A program made the translations under genes and the position numbers. From Gemmataceae bacterium (lineage in GTDB: Bacteria > Planctomycetota > Planctomycetia > Gemmatales > Gemmataceae): 64,000 nucleotides of DNA. Positions 55,555-64,000 of this stretch are shown here, in pieces. The stretch is taken from assembly GCA_022842245.1 (NCBI GenBank), contig JALHPZ010000014.1, positions 107,831 to 171,830 on the forward strand, in the 5' to 3' direction. The first letter of the stretch is position 1. Every line of letters starts with the position of its first letter. Under the pieces are notes generated by a model, which was given only the letters and a program-made list of their open reading frames with translations, made no database searches and was not told the origin of the DNA.

Positions 55555-56439
55555 TCAGGTTTTCTCCGCCGTGACCGTACCATCCGATCCAAAGGTGATT
55601 CGCCCGAGATTCCAGCGGAGCGGCGGCATCTCCTCTCCCCGTGCGATCGCGATCATCCGCTCGGATAAGTTGTCCGCGCAGAGCGCACGCAAGCCGATGT
55701 ACGACGTGGTCAGTCGCGGATTGATTTCGATGACGAAATCGCCGGCGTCGCCGAGCACGAGGTCCACGCCCACGTAGCCGAGCAATCCGGGAACGACATC
55801 GATCGCGCGTCGGCCGATCGCCACGGCGCGGGCGGCGAGCGGGTCCGGGATCGGCAGCGAACCACCCCGGTACTGAAACCGACCGTCGTCGCTGAGTCTT
55901 TGAAAGCACGGAACCAGCGGCACGGTCTGGCGGGGCCCCACAAGGAAGGCCACGCTGACCGGCTGGCCGGGGACGAAATCCTGGAGCACGAATGAATCGG
56001 TCCGCTGTTCTTCGGGAACGGCCTCGCCCTCGCACAGAAAGACGGTCTCGCAAGAACCGGCACCGTCGCGCGGCTTCAGAACGGACGACCGATCGGCGCG
56101 AACGCACGCCTCCGCCGATCGCGTCGCGGGCGTCGGCACGCAGAGGCGGGTCCAGTGCTCGGCCAGTCGGAGTTTGTCGGCGGTCAGGGCGAGCGCGTCG
56201 GCCCGCGGTGCGAGGACCGGGCACGACCGACGGAAAAACGAGACTCGTTCTTCGAGGATGCCCCCGGTCTCCGGCGCGATCACGAACGCCAGGTCGGCGT
56301 TCGATTCGACCAGTTCGCAACCGGGGATCGCGCGAAGATCGGCCGCGAGTGCGTCGCGCATCGCACGGCCCTCGCGGTACATCGAACTGCCGTCGTCCGG
56401 TCCGGCCGCCGTGAGGTGTTCGTAGACGAGGAAGCGCAT
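55555..56439 (-). CDS. ATP-grasp protein (COG1821-like)
   Basis: The 294-residue protein starts RFLVYEHLTAAGPDDGSSMY, similar to ATP-grasp enzymes grouped near the archaeal tyramine-glutamate ligase MfnD (COG1821). It has a lysine near the ATP loop (SVLKPRDGAGSCETVF), then SFVLQDFVPGQPVSVAFL and an FVIEINPRLTTSYIGL metal-binding end. Its ATG overlaps the rpe stop by one base (TGATG), showing tight coupling. In planctomycetes such genes can belong to the methanofuran-type C1 pathway. No other C1 gene is nearby, so this is only a hint. Confidence 0.75.
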   Translation of the reverse strand: MRFLVYEHLTAAGPDDGSSMYREGRAMRDALAADLRAIPGCELVESNADLAFVIAPETGGILEERVSFFRRSCPVLAPRADALALTADKLRLAEHWTRLCVPTPATRSAEACVRADRSSVLKPRDGAGSCETVFLCEGEAVPEEQRTDSFVLQDFVPGQPVSVAFLVGPRQTVPLVPCFQRLSDDGRFQYRGGSLPIPDPLAARAVAIGRRAIDVVPGLLGYVGVDLVLGDAGDFVIEINPRLTTSYIGLRALCADNLSERMIAIARGEEMPPLRWNLGRITFGSDGTVTAEKT

Positions 56440-57107
56440 CAGGCCGCGGCCTTCGTCGCCAGATCGAGAAGGTGCTTGGTCGCCGCGGTCGGGCCGTCCT
56501 TGCTGCCGAAGATGGCCGTACCCGCGACGAACACATCGGCGCCCGCGGCCGACGCCACGCCGATCGTCTTCGCGTCGATGCCGCCATCGACTTCCAACTC
56601 GCACTTCGGGTTCAGTTCCCGGATCCACTTCCGCACCTGGCGGATGCGGGCGGTGCTTTCCGGGATGTACGCCTGCCCGCCGAAGCCGGGGAAGACCGTC
56701 ATGCACAGCACAAGATCGATGTCCGCGATGTACGGCTCCACCTTCGCGATGTTGAAGTCGGGGTTGAACGCGAGGCCGACCTTCTTCCCCTGCGATCGAA
56801 TGTGTTGGATCATCTCCGTCGGATCGGGTTCCACTTCGAGATGGAAAATGAACGAGTCGGCACCGGCCTTGATGAACCCGTCGAGGAACCTCGCCGGTTC
56901 TTCCACCATCAGGTGGACTTCCAGCGGCATCGCCGTCACGGGGCGCAGCCCCTTGCAGACGATCGACCCCATGCTCAGGTTCGGCACGAAGTGGCCGTCC
57001 ATCACATCGACATGCACGCGGTCGGCACCGCCGGCTTCCGCGAGTTTCACGACCTCGCCGAGCTTCGAGAAGTCGGCCGCCAATATCGACGGGGCTATCG
57101 CGGGCAT
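56439..57107 (-). CDS. rpe: Ribulose-phosphate 3-epimerase
   Basis: The enzyme interconverts ribulose-5-phosphate and xylulose-5-phosphate in the pentose phosphate pathway. The 222-residue TIM barrel has IAPSILAADFSKLG, HVDVMDGHFVPNLSMG, EVHLMVEEP, VFPGFGGQAYIP and EVDGGIDAKT, all of the family. CGGAGGTGCGACAGG precedes the chosen ATG, which is 15 codons inside the longer open frame. It is translationally coupled to the ATP-grasp gene. Confidence 0.96.
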   Translation of the reverse strand: MPAIAPSILAADFSKLGEVVKLAEAGGADRVHVDVMDGHFVPNLSMGSIVCKGLRPVTAMPLEVHLMVEEPARFLDGFIKAGADSFIFHLEVEPDPTEMIQHIRSQGKKVGLAFNPDFNIAKVEPYIADIDLVLCMTVFPGFGGQAYIPESTARIRQVRKWIRELNPKCELEVDGGIDAKTIGVASAAGADVFVAGTAIFGSKDGPTAATKHLLDLATKAAA

Positions 57108-57148
57108 CCTGTCGCACCTCCGGGGTTGCTGACAGGATATGAACTCCC

Positions 57149-58219
57149 TCATTTCACGTCGGCATTGAGGAACACTTCCACCTGCTGCCCGACGAACAAC
57201 GCCGAATCAACGGCCTCGATCCGGTAAATGACCTGCAAGACCCGCGTATCCACCCGCTCCACGCTCGAACCGGTCAGCGACTTCTTCGGCACGACGTACG
57301 GCTCGACCCGCACGAACGCGATCGGGAACTTCACCTCCGGATTGCCGCGCGGCTGGGCGAAGCCGGGCAGGTTCGGCCGGAACCGGCCGATATCGTTCTC
57401 GTCGATATCCACCCGCACGTGAAGTTTGCCCACGTGCCCCAGCACGATCGACGGCTGGCCCGGGGCCGTAGCCACAAATTCCCCGGGCCGCACGTTCACC
57501 TGCAATACCTGATACACCGTCGTATCGTCCGCCGACGACCAGTTCAAACGCGGGGCCTGCACCGTCAGCCTCGCGATTTCGGTCTCGGTCTGCTCCAACT
57601 GGCTCCGGGCCTGCTTCACCGCCGCCTGGGCGACGAGCTTGTCGAACTTCCACGCCCCGGCCTCCATCAGGGCGAGGTCGGCCTGCGCCTTCTCGAGTTG
57701 GGCGCGGGCGATCGCGACGCCGGCCTCGCGACGCGTCAGTTCGTCTTCCGACGCCGCCGAACCGAGCTTCTGAAGTCGCGAAAGTTGCTTCTCCTGATCC
57801 GCCAGGCCCGCCTGCATCTCCGCGACGCGGGCGCGCAACGGCGGGAGTTCCTCGGTCCGCGGCGTCCCGTTCAGTTTGTCCAGCGCCGACTGGGCACTCT
57901 CGAGCACCGCGCGGCGGACGGCCAGTTCGGCCTTCAGCTGCCGGTCGTCGAGGCGGAACAACGGCTGACCGGGCCGAACGCCATCGCCGACTTTCACGAG
58001 CGTGCGCTCGACGATGCCGGGTACGTGGGTGCCGATGGAAATGTTTTCCGTTTCCGGCTCCACGATGCCGGAGCCGGCGAGTTGCTTGGCGAACGGCGAC
58101 TTCGCCGGTTCGACGGGCGGCGCCGTCGGCGGTGCCGTTTGTTGTGCCGCGGTCATCTGCCGGACGGCGAACACAAACGCGACGACTCCGAGGATTGGGA
58201 GTAGATAGCGCGTGAGCAT
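57149..58219 (-). CDS. HlyD-family periplasmic adaptor of an ABC exporter
   Basis: The 356-residue protein has one N-terminal membrane helix (LPILGVVAFVFAV), a biotinyl-lipoyl-like part (GSGIVEPETENISIGTHVPG) and a long coiled-coil hairpin of about residues 105-220. The returning beta barrel contains VNVRPGEF. It bridges an inner-membrane pump to an outer-membrane channel. It is the last gene of the TetR-permease-ATPase-adaptor operon; the start has GGAG upstream. The order and types resemble DevBCA-like exporters. Confidence 0.88.
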   Translation of the reverse strand: MLTRYLLPILGVVAFVFAVRQMTAAQQTAPPTAPPVEPAKSPFAKQLAGSGIVEPETENISIGTHVPGIVERTLVKVGDGVRPGQPLFRLDDRQLKAELAVRRAVLESAQSALDKLNGTPRTEELPPLRARVAEMQAGLADQEKQLSRLQKLGSAASEDELTRREAGVAIARAQLEKAQADLALMEAGAWKFDKLVAQAAVKQARSQLEQTETEIARLTVQAPRLNWSSADDTTVYQVLQVNVRPGEFVATAPGQPSIVLGHVGKLHVRVDIDENDIGRFRPNLPGFAQPRGNPEVKFPIAFVRVEPYVVPKKSLTGSSVERVDTRVLQVIYRIEAVDSALFVGQQVEVFLNADVK

Positions 58220-58262
58220 GGTTGTTCTCCAAAAAACTGTTGCCTCGCGGCAAGCGTTCTTC

Positions 58263-58288
58263 TCCCTCCCCATTCGAAGGGGGAGGGA
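58263..58288. repeat. C/G-rich inverted repeat between adaptor and ATPase
   Basis: A 9-bp stem (TCCCTCCCC with GGGGAGGGA) with an 8-nt loop lies between the ATPase and adaptor genes, 8 bp after the ATPase stop. It may lower downstream expression or be an interspersed element. Confidence 0.55.
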
Positions 58289-58295
58289 CAAAACC

Positions 58296-59048
58296 TTATT
58301 CGTGCGGGCGCTGGCCTTTGCCCAGAATCTCCACCACTTTTCCATCGGCCATCGAAACGATCCGGTCGCCGAAGTCGTAGACGCGGCTATCGTGCGTCAC
58401 CACGATGACGGCCCGGTCCGGTTGCACGGCCACCTGTCGAATCAGACCCATCACCGTGCGCCCCGACGCCGCATCGAGAGCCGCAGTCGGTTCGTCGCAC
58501 ACGAGCAGGCGCGGTTCGTGAACGAGCGCCCGCGCGATCGCGACGCGCTGCTGCTGGCCGCCGGACAACTGCGAGGGATACGATTTCAAGCGCGATCCGA
58601 GGCCGACGGACGCCAGGAGGTCCGACGCCTTTTCAATCGCCTTCGGGCGGCTCCATCCCGCGATCAACAGCGGAACGCTGGCGTTCTCCACCGCCGTCAG
58701 CGCCGGCAGCAGGTTGTACTGCTGAAACACGAAGCCGATTTTCGACCCGCGAAAGCGGACCTTACGGTTGCCGCCCATGCGGGTCAGGTTCTGGCCGAGT
58801 ACCGAGACCTCGCCTTCCGAGGCGTCGAGGAGGCCGGCGACGATGGAGATCAGCGTCGTCTTCCCGCAGCCGGACGGGCCGACGAGCAACACCATTTCGC
58901 CGTAGGGCAGCTCGACCGAAATGTTTTCGAGCGCGGTGACGCGTGAGTCGCCGGTGCCGAACACCTTCGAGACGCCGCGAAGCTGGATCGCGGCTTCCAT
59001 CGGTTTGAATTCCGGAGGCATCAGGGTCGGTGCTTCGAGGACGGCCAT
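58296..59048 (-). CDS. ABC transporter ATP-binding protein (MacB/LolD/DevA type)
   Basis: The 250-residue ATPase has Walker A VGPSGCGKTT, Q-loop VFQQYNLLP, signature LSGGQQQRVAIARAL and Walker B LLVCDEPTAALD. This is the profile of ATPases working with FtsX-like permeases. The ribosome site at the first ATG is weak; an internal Met at about residue 17 is possible. It sits between the permease (85 bp upstream) and the adaptor. Confidence 0.93.
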   Translation of the reverse strand: MAVLEAPTLMPPEFKPMEAAIQLRGVSKVFGTGDSRVTALENISVELPYGEMVLLVGPSGCGKTTLISIVAGLLDASEGEVSVLGQNLTRMGGNRKVRFRGSKIGFVFQQYNLLPALTAVENASVPLLIAGWSRPKAIEKASDLLASVGLGSRLKSYPSQLSGGQQQRVAIARALVHEPRLLVCDEPTAALDAASGRTVMGLIRQVAVQPDRAVIVVTHDSRVYDFGDRIVSMADGKVVEILGKGQRPHE

Positions 59049-59074
59049 GTTTTTTCAACCGGGTTTTGAGTACC

Positions 59075-59128
59075 GGGTTGTGAGTGATGAGTCGGGCCGG
59101 TCTCCCGTTCGCTCATCACCCACAACCC
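59075..59128. repeat. Inverted repeat between permease and ATPase genes
   Basis: GGGTTGTGAGTGATGAG (59075-59091) is matched by CTCATCACCCACAACCC (59112-59128) with one mismatch in 17, around a 20-nt loop. It fills most of the 85-bp gap inside the operon, so it may tune expression between the two genes or be a short repeat element. Confidence 0.7.
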
Positions 59129-59133
59129 ACGGC

Positions 59134-60282
59134 TCAACGGAATACCACGCCCGCTTCGAGAAACAGCACGCGCCGCATGCTGAGCAGGCTCGCGGCGAGC
59201 GCGATCACCGTGACCGCCCCGGCCGTGATCGCCATGATCTGCCAGCCGAAGTAGAACGCCGGCGGCGTCGAAGTCACGACGCGCTCGAAGGTGTAGCCGA
59301 ACAGCGCCGCCCCGCCGATGCCGAGGCCGAATCCGATCAGGCCGACCACGAGCGCCTGCAACAGGATCATGCCCACGAGACGGAAATTGCTCACGCCCAT
59401 CGCCTTCAGCGCGCCCCATTGCTTCAGGTTCTCGAGCGTGAACAGGTAGAACGTCTGGCCGGCGATGGCACAGCCGACGACGAAGCCGAGCATGACCGTG
59501 ATGCCGAAGTTGATCGGAATCCCGGTGCGCTGCATGTAGTACTGGATGGTGGACCAGAAGAACTGATCGTTCGTAAGTGCTTTCAGCCCCGTCTGCTCGT
59601 GGATCGCCGCGCAGACCGATTCCGGCGAAGCGCCGTCGTTCCCCTTCGCGAGGATGAACGTCAGCGTCTTCCGCTCCTGCGGCAGGAACTGCACCGCCTG
59701 CGAATACGTGCAATACAAGATCGGAAACGTCTGGAACGTCGGGTTGCACTTGCACATCCCGACGATCACGGCTCGCTTGTCGTTCATCTCCAGCGTCCGC
59801 CCGACTTTGAATGGCTCGTTGCCGAAGAGATAGCGCCAGCCGAATTCGTCGATGAAGACCGCGTTCGGCTGCCGGAGATCGCCGAGTTCGCCGTGGAGGA
59901 TGCGGTCCGGCCGCGGGGCGCCCACCAGCGTGGCGTCGTCCAGGCCGATCAGGATCATCTGCTGGAAGTTGCCGTCCGAAAGGCGCGCCCGCGCGATCCC
60001 CTTGTAGAGCCGCACCGCCCACTGCACGCCCTCGACGCCCCGGACGCGCAGCAACTTGTTCTCGCTCATCGGCTTCACGTCGTCGACGAACTGCACGTTC
60101 TTGTCCATCACCCAGATGTCGCCGCCCTCGATGTCGCGGATCTGGCTCGTCGTGTTCCGCATCAGGCCGCAAAAGATCGAGAGCTGCTGGCTCATCAGCA
60201 GCGCCGCGAACGCGACGCCGAAGATGATGCCGAGATACTTGGCGCGGTCGCCGGTGAGCATCCGCAGAGCGACCCAGTTCAT
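59134..60282 (-). CDS. FtsX-like ABC transporter permease
   Basis: The 382-residue protein has an N-terminal helix (YLGIIFGVAFAALLMSQQ), a large periplasmic domain and three C-terminal helices, with the pattern of MacB/DevC-type permeases. Near the end is the motif LENLKQWGALKAMGVSN, close to the FtsX-family consensus. It overlaps the TetR gene by 4 bp (ATGA), so regulator and pump are coupled. It works with the ATPase and adaptor that follow. The substrate is unknown. Confidence 0.88.
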   Translation of the reverse strand: MNWVALRMLTGDRAKYLGIIFGVAFAALLMSQQLSIFCGLMRNTTSQIRDIEGGDIWVMDKNVQFVDDVKPMSENKLLRVRGVEGVQWAVRLYKGIARARLSDGNFQQMILIGLDDATLVGAPRPDRILHGELGDLRQPNAVFIDEFGWRYLFGNEPFKVGRTLEMNDKRAVIVGMCKCNPTFQTFPILYCTYSQAVQFLPQERKTLTFILAKGNDGASPESVCAAIHEQTGLKALTNDQFFWSTIQYYMQRTGIPINFGITVMLGFVVGCAIAGQTFYLFTLENLKQWGALKAMGVSNFRLVGMILLQALVVGLIGFGLGIGGAALFGYTFERVVTSTPPAFYFGWQIMAITAGAVTVIALAASLLSMRRVLFLEAGVVFR

Positions 60283-60923
60283 GGCGCGGCCTCCCGGACC
60301 GGTTCCCCGTGACCAAGCGCCGCCAGCACGAACCGCGTCACGTGGTCCGCGATCATCGGCGTGGTGATGGCGTCCACCGGTTCCTTGCCGAAGATCAGCT
60401 CCGCCACCTGACGGTTCTGCCGATAGAAGAGAATCTGCCCGATGATGCTGAAGCCGATCATCAGGATGCGCGACTCCGGCGCGGTCGGGAGCAACTCGCG
60501 AACGATGCCGCGCAGACCGAACGCCATCGGCTGAATGAATTCCGTGATGATGGCGTGCGCCGCGGCCGTCGGTTGCGACATCTCCCGCATCATGAGCCGC
60601 AGGGAACTGGTCCGCGTCGGTTGGGTCATCCGCGTCGCCATCTCGTGGATGAACGCTTTCAACTTTTCGACCGGCGACACGCCTTCCGGGGCCGGCGGTA
60701 ACGGCATCCCCTTCGCGGCGCACGAATGGGCGAACCGCACCGCCTCGATGTACAGCCGTTCCTTATCGCCGAAATAGTAGTTGATCGCGGCGACATTTGC
60801 GCCGGCCCGGTCGGTGATCTCCCGAATCGTGGCGGACGCGAACCCCTTCTCGGCGAAGATTTCCTCAGCCGCGAGCAGCAGGCGTTGCCGGGGTTCCGAG
60901 GCGTCGTCGGGTTCGGAGATCAT
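60279..60923 (-). CDS. TetR-family regulator (CecR-like)
   Basis: The 214-residue protein has an N-terminal TetR helix-turn-helix (EEIFAEKGFASATIREITDRAGANVAAINYYFGDKE), and the C-terminal half resembles the CecR ligand domain. The start at MISEPDDASEPRQ was chosen; the frame continues to 60986 but lacks support. It is the first gene of the exporter operon and overlaps the permease by 4 bp. It probably represses the operon and is released by a pump substrate, as CecR does in E. coli. Confidence 0.9.
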   Translation of the reverse strand: MISEPDDASEPRQRLLLAAEEIFAEKGFASATIREITDRAGANVAAINYYFGDKERLYIEAVRFAHSCAAKGMPLPPAPEGVSPVEKLKAFIHEMATRMTQPTRTSSLRLMMREMSQPTAAAHAIITEFIQPMAFGLRGIVRELLPTAPESRILMIGFSIIGQILFYRQNRQVAELIFGKEPVDAITTPMIADHVTRFVLAALGHGEPVREAAP

Positions 60924-61194
60924 GTTCGGCACCGGCCTGAAACGATTGATTGAAACAAGTGTACCAATCATCCGTTTGAAAAGCAAGTTTGAATACCATT
61001 TTTTGGGATGATCGGAGATTCTGGCACGACAACTAAAAAGCGCCCGGAATCATAAATCATTCAATGAATTGCATTTACGAGCACTTTTCGAGTGGTTCCG
61101 GAAAACAGCAATGATTCCGCCGAGGGGTGGGGAGGAATCGGCCGGAACCACTTTTCGCCTTGCCAGGCGTCCGCTTGAGACTATTTCTTGCTTC

Positions 61195-61542
61195 ATGAGT
61201 GATGCCCCGCGATACTCGTTTCCGATCGCCCGGAGGTTGCTTCGATTCGCGAGTCGCGCTCGCGGGAACTGGCTGTCCCGTCATCGGAACGGCTTCAATT
61301 TCGCGATCCACATGGTCGGCATACCCCTCTCACTCATAGTCGCGCCAGCCCTCTGGTTTCTCGCGCCCTGGACATGGGGCTTGGCCGCTTTCCTCGGCGG
61401 CTACGTGCTCCAGTGGATCGGCCACCGGGTCGAGGGGAACGACGTTGGCGAGTTCATCCCGATCAAGCGGCTGCTCGGGTTGCCCGTGGTGGCGATCGCA
61501 CCGCAATTTCAGCCCCCCGGCTCCCCCAGTTCCGCGCCCTGA
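61195..61542 (+). CDS. Mpo1-like (DUF962) small membrane protein
   Basis: The 115-residue protein has GFNFAIHMVGIPLSLIV, then a second hydrophobic helix pair and WIGHRVEGNDVGEFIP. The His residues in these two segments fit DUF962/Mpo1-like proteins. In yeast Mpo1 is a dioxygenase of fatty acids; a bacterial role is not established. The ATG of MSDAPRYSFP was chosen because the domain begins soon after. The preceding 270 bp up to the TetR gene show no gene. Confidence 0.6.
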   Translation: MSDAPRYSFPIARRLLRFASRARGNWLSRHRNGFNFAIHMVGIPLSLIVAPALWFLAPWTWGLAAFLGGYVLQWIGHRVEGNDVGEFIPIKRLLGLPVVAIAPQFQPPGSPSSAP

Positions 61543-61722
61543 CGCCGTTTGACAGTCCGCCCAGTCTCGCAACTTGAGCGATTGTCGCCAGATTCCCGAA
61601 AAAGTCGCCAATCGGGTCGATTCCGTCGGCAAGTCCTGTGGATTTTTCCCGGCTTCGCGTCGATACGTGGGGAGATGCCCCGCGTTGTCGGGGAACGTCT
61701 GCGAGGGGGGCGCGACGTGACC

Positions 61723-63936
61723 ATGAGATTGCATCGTGTTGGACGTTGGAAGGCGCGGATCGTCGGAGGGCTTCTGGCCCTCTTGCCGGCGGTCGGCTGC
61801 AAGCACCAATTGTTTCTCGAGCCATCCGACCACAAGACGTCGTTGATGGCGGGATTGGAGAAACTGGAAACGCAGCCGCACGCTTCGATCCCGCCGACCT
61901 TGGTCTCGCCGGGGTTGGCGCCGGCGACGGCGACCGATCCGACGCGCCCGTCGCGGCCCATTTCCCTCAAGGAATGCATCGCGATCGCCGTCGAGAAGGG
62001 GAACCTCGGTTCGGTCGGCGGCAGCCAGAATGCCGGGTTCGTCAATGACGGCCTCGTGCAGTTCAACGGCCGGAATACCGGCGGCTCCGACTCGCTGCGC
62101 GCCCTCGTCATCGATCCCGCGATCGTCGGCGCGGATATCGAGCGTTCGCTTTCGAAGTTCGATGCGCGGTGGATTTCCAGTCTGACCTGGTCCAAGAACG
62201 ACCAGCCGGTGGTGAACTTCCAGCAGCAGATCACCAACGGCGACGCCGCGACGATCAGTTCGACGCTCGCGAAGCCGCTGCCCACTGGGGGCGTGGCGGG
62301 GATCACGTTCAGCACGGATTACCGCAAGTTCGCCGTGACCAGCTCGGCGTTCGCCTCGCAGGTGAACCCGGCGTACACGCCGCGGTTGCAGTTCCTCTTC
62401 GAACAGCCCCTGATGCAGGGCTTCGGCATCGAGATCAACCAACTCTCCCAGAGCCACCCGGGCAGCCTGCTGATTCCCGGCTTGCGGCCCAGCGGCGGAC
62501 AGACCACGGAAGGCATCCTGATCACGCGCATCCGCTACGATCAGCAGCGGGCCGAGTTTGACCGCCAGATCAATCAACTGCTGATCAACGTCGAGACGGC
62601 GTACTGGAATCTCTACGCCGCCTACTACAACCTCTACGCGCAGGAAGAGACGCTGAAGCAGGCCTTCAATCTCTACACGAACATCAAGAAGCGCCACGAG
62701 GCCGGTGCGGTCCGACTCGGCGAACTGACGCAGACCGAATCGCAGCTCTGGACGTTCGAGCGCAACATCGTGGAGGCACGGAACCAGGTGCTGGACGCGG
62801 AGCGCAGCCTGCGCGGCCTGTTGGGCGAGAACTCGCACGCCGACGGCATGCGGCTCGTGCCGACCGACGAGCCGACGCTCGCCCCGTACAAGCCCGATTA
62901 CTACGAGCAAGTCAACGAGGCCCTCGCCTCGCGGCCGGAACTCATCATTGCCCGGCACGACTTGAAGGCCCAGCAATTGAACCTGTTGGTCGCGAAGAAC
63001 CAGCGCCGGCCCGACCTGCGGTTCTTCGCGTCGCAGGACATCGCGGGCATCGGCACGCGGCTCGATGGCTCGCCCATCATCCGCGACGCCCAGGGAAATA
63101 CCGTCCAACAGAACGCCTTCGCCAGCCTCGCCGACAACGACGCCAACAGCTGGCAGCTCGGCCTACGGCTTGACATCCCGCTCGGCTTCCGCGACGCCAA
63201 CGCCGCCGTCCGCCAGGCGCAGCTCCAAATGGTCAAGAGCCACTACCAGCTCCAGGACAGCGAACGCAAGACGATGGAAGTCGTGCTCCGCCAATGGCGG
63301 AACCTCGACTTCCGCTATCGCGACATCGAACTGCGGCGACAGACGCGGATCAAACTGCAGGAGACGCTGGCGCTGAGCCAGAAGTTCATTGACGGCGGGG
63401 CGTTCGACGTGAACACGCTGTTCAACATCCTTCAGGTGCAGCAGAACTTCGCGGCGCAGCTGGCGGGCGAGTATCAGGCCATCGCCGCGTACAACTCGGC
63501 ACTGGCGGCGCTCGAGTTCGAGAAGGGGACGATCCAGAAGTACAACAACGTGAGCGTCGGCGAAGGACCGCTGCCGCCGCACGTTCAGAAGAAGGCGTCG
63601 GACCACTTCAGCGCCCGGAATGCCGCGATCAAGCTGCGGGAGCGTTCGGCGGAGAACCCGCTGCCGCCCCTGGCCGCACCGATGATGCCGGCCGACGCGG
63701 CCCCGGCCGCGGCCGGAGCCAAGGTGCCCTTGGCGGCTCCCGCGGCGCAGCCGACCGGCCCGATCGCCGCCGCGCCGGTGTTGCAGGACATCCGGCCCGT
63801 CGTCAGCCCCTGGCCCGGCACGCAGGAAACGCCCGGCGCGGTCTTCTCGCCGATCGGTACCGCGCACATTCCGGCCCGCAAGATGATCCAGCCACCCGGT
63901 ACCGAGCAGGTGCCGATTTCGACCCAGCCGAAGTGA
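61723..63936 (+). CDS. TolC-family outer-membrane efflux lipoprotein
   Basis: The 737-residue protein begins with a lipoprotein signal peptide (LLALLPAVGCKHQ; lipidated Cys). Two outer-membrane efflux protein repeats follow, with long coiled-coil helices, for example DRQINQLLINVETAYWNLYAAYYNLYAQEE and a second repeat near residues 470-580. The C-terminal 110 residues are Pro/Ala-rich. A GTG two codons upstream (61717) sits better behind the GAGGGGGG and may be the true start. It can serve as channel for the exporter operon 3 kb away, on the opposite strand. Confidence 0.88.
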   Translation: MRLHRVGRWKARIVGGLLALLPAVGCKHQLFLEPSDHKTSLMAGLEKLETQPHASIPPTLVSPGLAPATATDPTRPSRPISLKECIAIAVEKGNLGSVGGSQNAGFVNDGLVQFNGRNTGGSDSLRALVIDPAIVGADIERSLSKFDARWISSLTWSKNDQPVVNFQQQITNGDAATISSTLAKPLPTGGVAGITFSTDYRKFAVTSSAFASQVNPAYTPRLQFLFEQPLMQGFGIEINQLSQSHPGSLLIPGLRPSGGQTTEGILITRIRYDQQRAEFDRQINQLLINVETAYWNLYAAYYNLYAQEETLKQAFNLYTNIKKRHEAGAVRLGELTQTESQLWTFERNIVEARNQVLDAERSLRGLLGENSHADGMRLVPTDEPTLAPYKPDYYEQVNEALASRPELIIARHDLKAQQLNLLVAKNQRRPDLRFFASQDIAGIGTRLDGSPIIRDAQGNTVQQNAFASLADNDANSWQLGLRLDIPLGFRDANAAVRQAQLQMVKSHYQLQDSERKTMEVVLRQWRNLDFRYRDIELRRQTRIKLQETLALSQKFIDGGAFDVNTLFNILQVQQNFAAQLAGEYQAIAAYNSALAALEFEKGTIQKYNNVSVGEGPLPPHVQKKASDHFSARNAAIKLRERSAENPLPPLAAPMMPADAAPAAAGAKVPLAAPAAQPTGPIAAAPVLQDIRPVVSPWPGTQETPGAVFSPIGTAHIPARKMIQPPGTEQVPISTQPK

Positions 63937-64000
63937 ATCGGGAATGGAATAACGGCGTCGTGGGGGGGGAAACGGGGAGGTGTAGAACCCCCCGACGCCG

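Overview
The window looks like chromosome from a planctomycete, most likely Gemmataceae or a close relative. This is inferred from family content, not from a marker gene. The sequence is G+C-rich throughout. It carries several families I know mainly from planctomycetes: a TIGR03000 Cys-rich protein, a TIGR03067 secreted protein, a DUF4058 5' remnant, a planctomycete-type ECF sigma factor next to a membrane Ser/Thr kinase, a secreted WD40-like protein and a giant FG-GAP surface protein. I see no prophage, CRISPR array or intact insertion sequence.

Layout. 1-2.4 kb: end of a neutral ceramidase gene, a DUF417 membrane protein and an AraC regulator. 2.4-5 kb: tRNA-Gly(CCC) and a minus-strand pyrimidine-salvage operon (deoA-cdd-upp). 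5-10.9 kb: a plus-strand run with a degenerate caspase-like protein, an ABC-3 metal permease, a COG0701 permease with its His-rich DUF1980 partner, and an unrecognised ferritin-like protein containing a low-G+C patch. 11-16.5 kb: rpsU, a secreted S9 peptidase, metK and a TIGR03000 protein. 16.7-23 kb: DUF4058 remnant, ECF sigma factor, Ser/Thr kinase, a small membrane protein and a WD40-like protein. 23-33.2 kb: a long plus-strand housekeeping run (rplY, pth, rpsF, ssb, rplI, dnaB, ispF, cysS, ruvC, ruvA, two small genes, ruvB). 33.2-36.5 kb: minus-strand nucleotide-sugar genes (gmd, rmd-like, ugd). 36.7-39.4 kb: an unknown gene and folC. 39.7-48.9 kb: surface protein, DUF3472 protein, a carboxypeptidase-dipeptidyl peptidase fusion and sixA. 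49-57.1 kb: typA, a lipoate-ligase-like gene, a sulfite-oxidase-like gene, a GxxExxY gene interrupted by a stop codon, selB, a Gly-rich RRM protein, and a coupled rpe/ATP-grasp pair. 57.1-63.9 kb: an exporter operon (TetR, permease, ATPase, HlyD-type adaptor), then an Mpo1-like protein and a TolC-family lipoprotein on the other strand.

How the genes work together. The clearest functional units are pyrimidine salvage, the replication/translation/recombination run, GDP-deoxyhexose plus UDP-glucuronate supply, and a likely tripartite exporter whose adaptor, pump, regulator and outer-membrane channel lie within 7 kb. Several perfect stem-loops between genes behave as terminators. The most unusual items are the two-protease fusion at 44778-48413, the metal-transport/ferritin-like cluster with its foreign-looking patch, the stop-interrupted GxxExxY gene, the kinase with a triplicated two-helix sensor region, and an AT-rich imperfect palindrome between cysS and ruvC. 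None amounts to a clearly new defence or mobile system.
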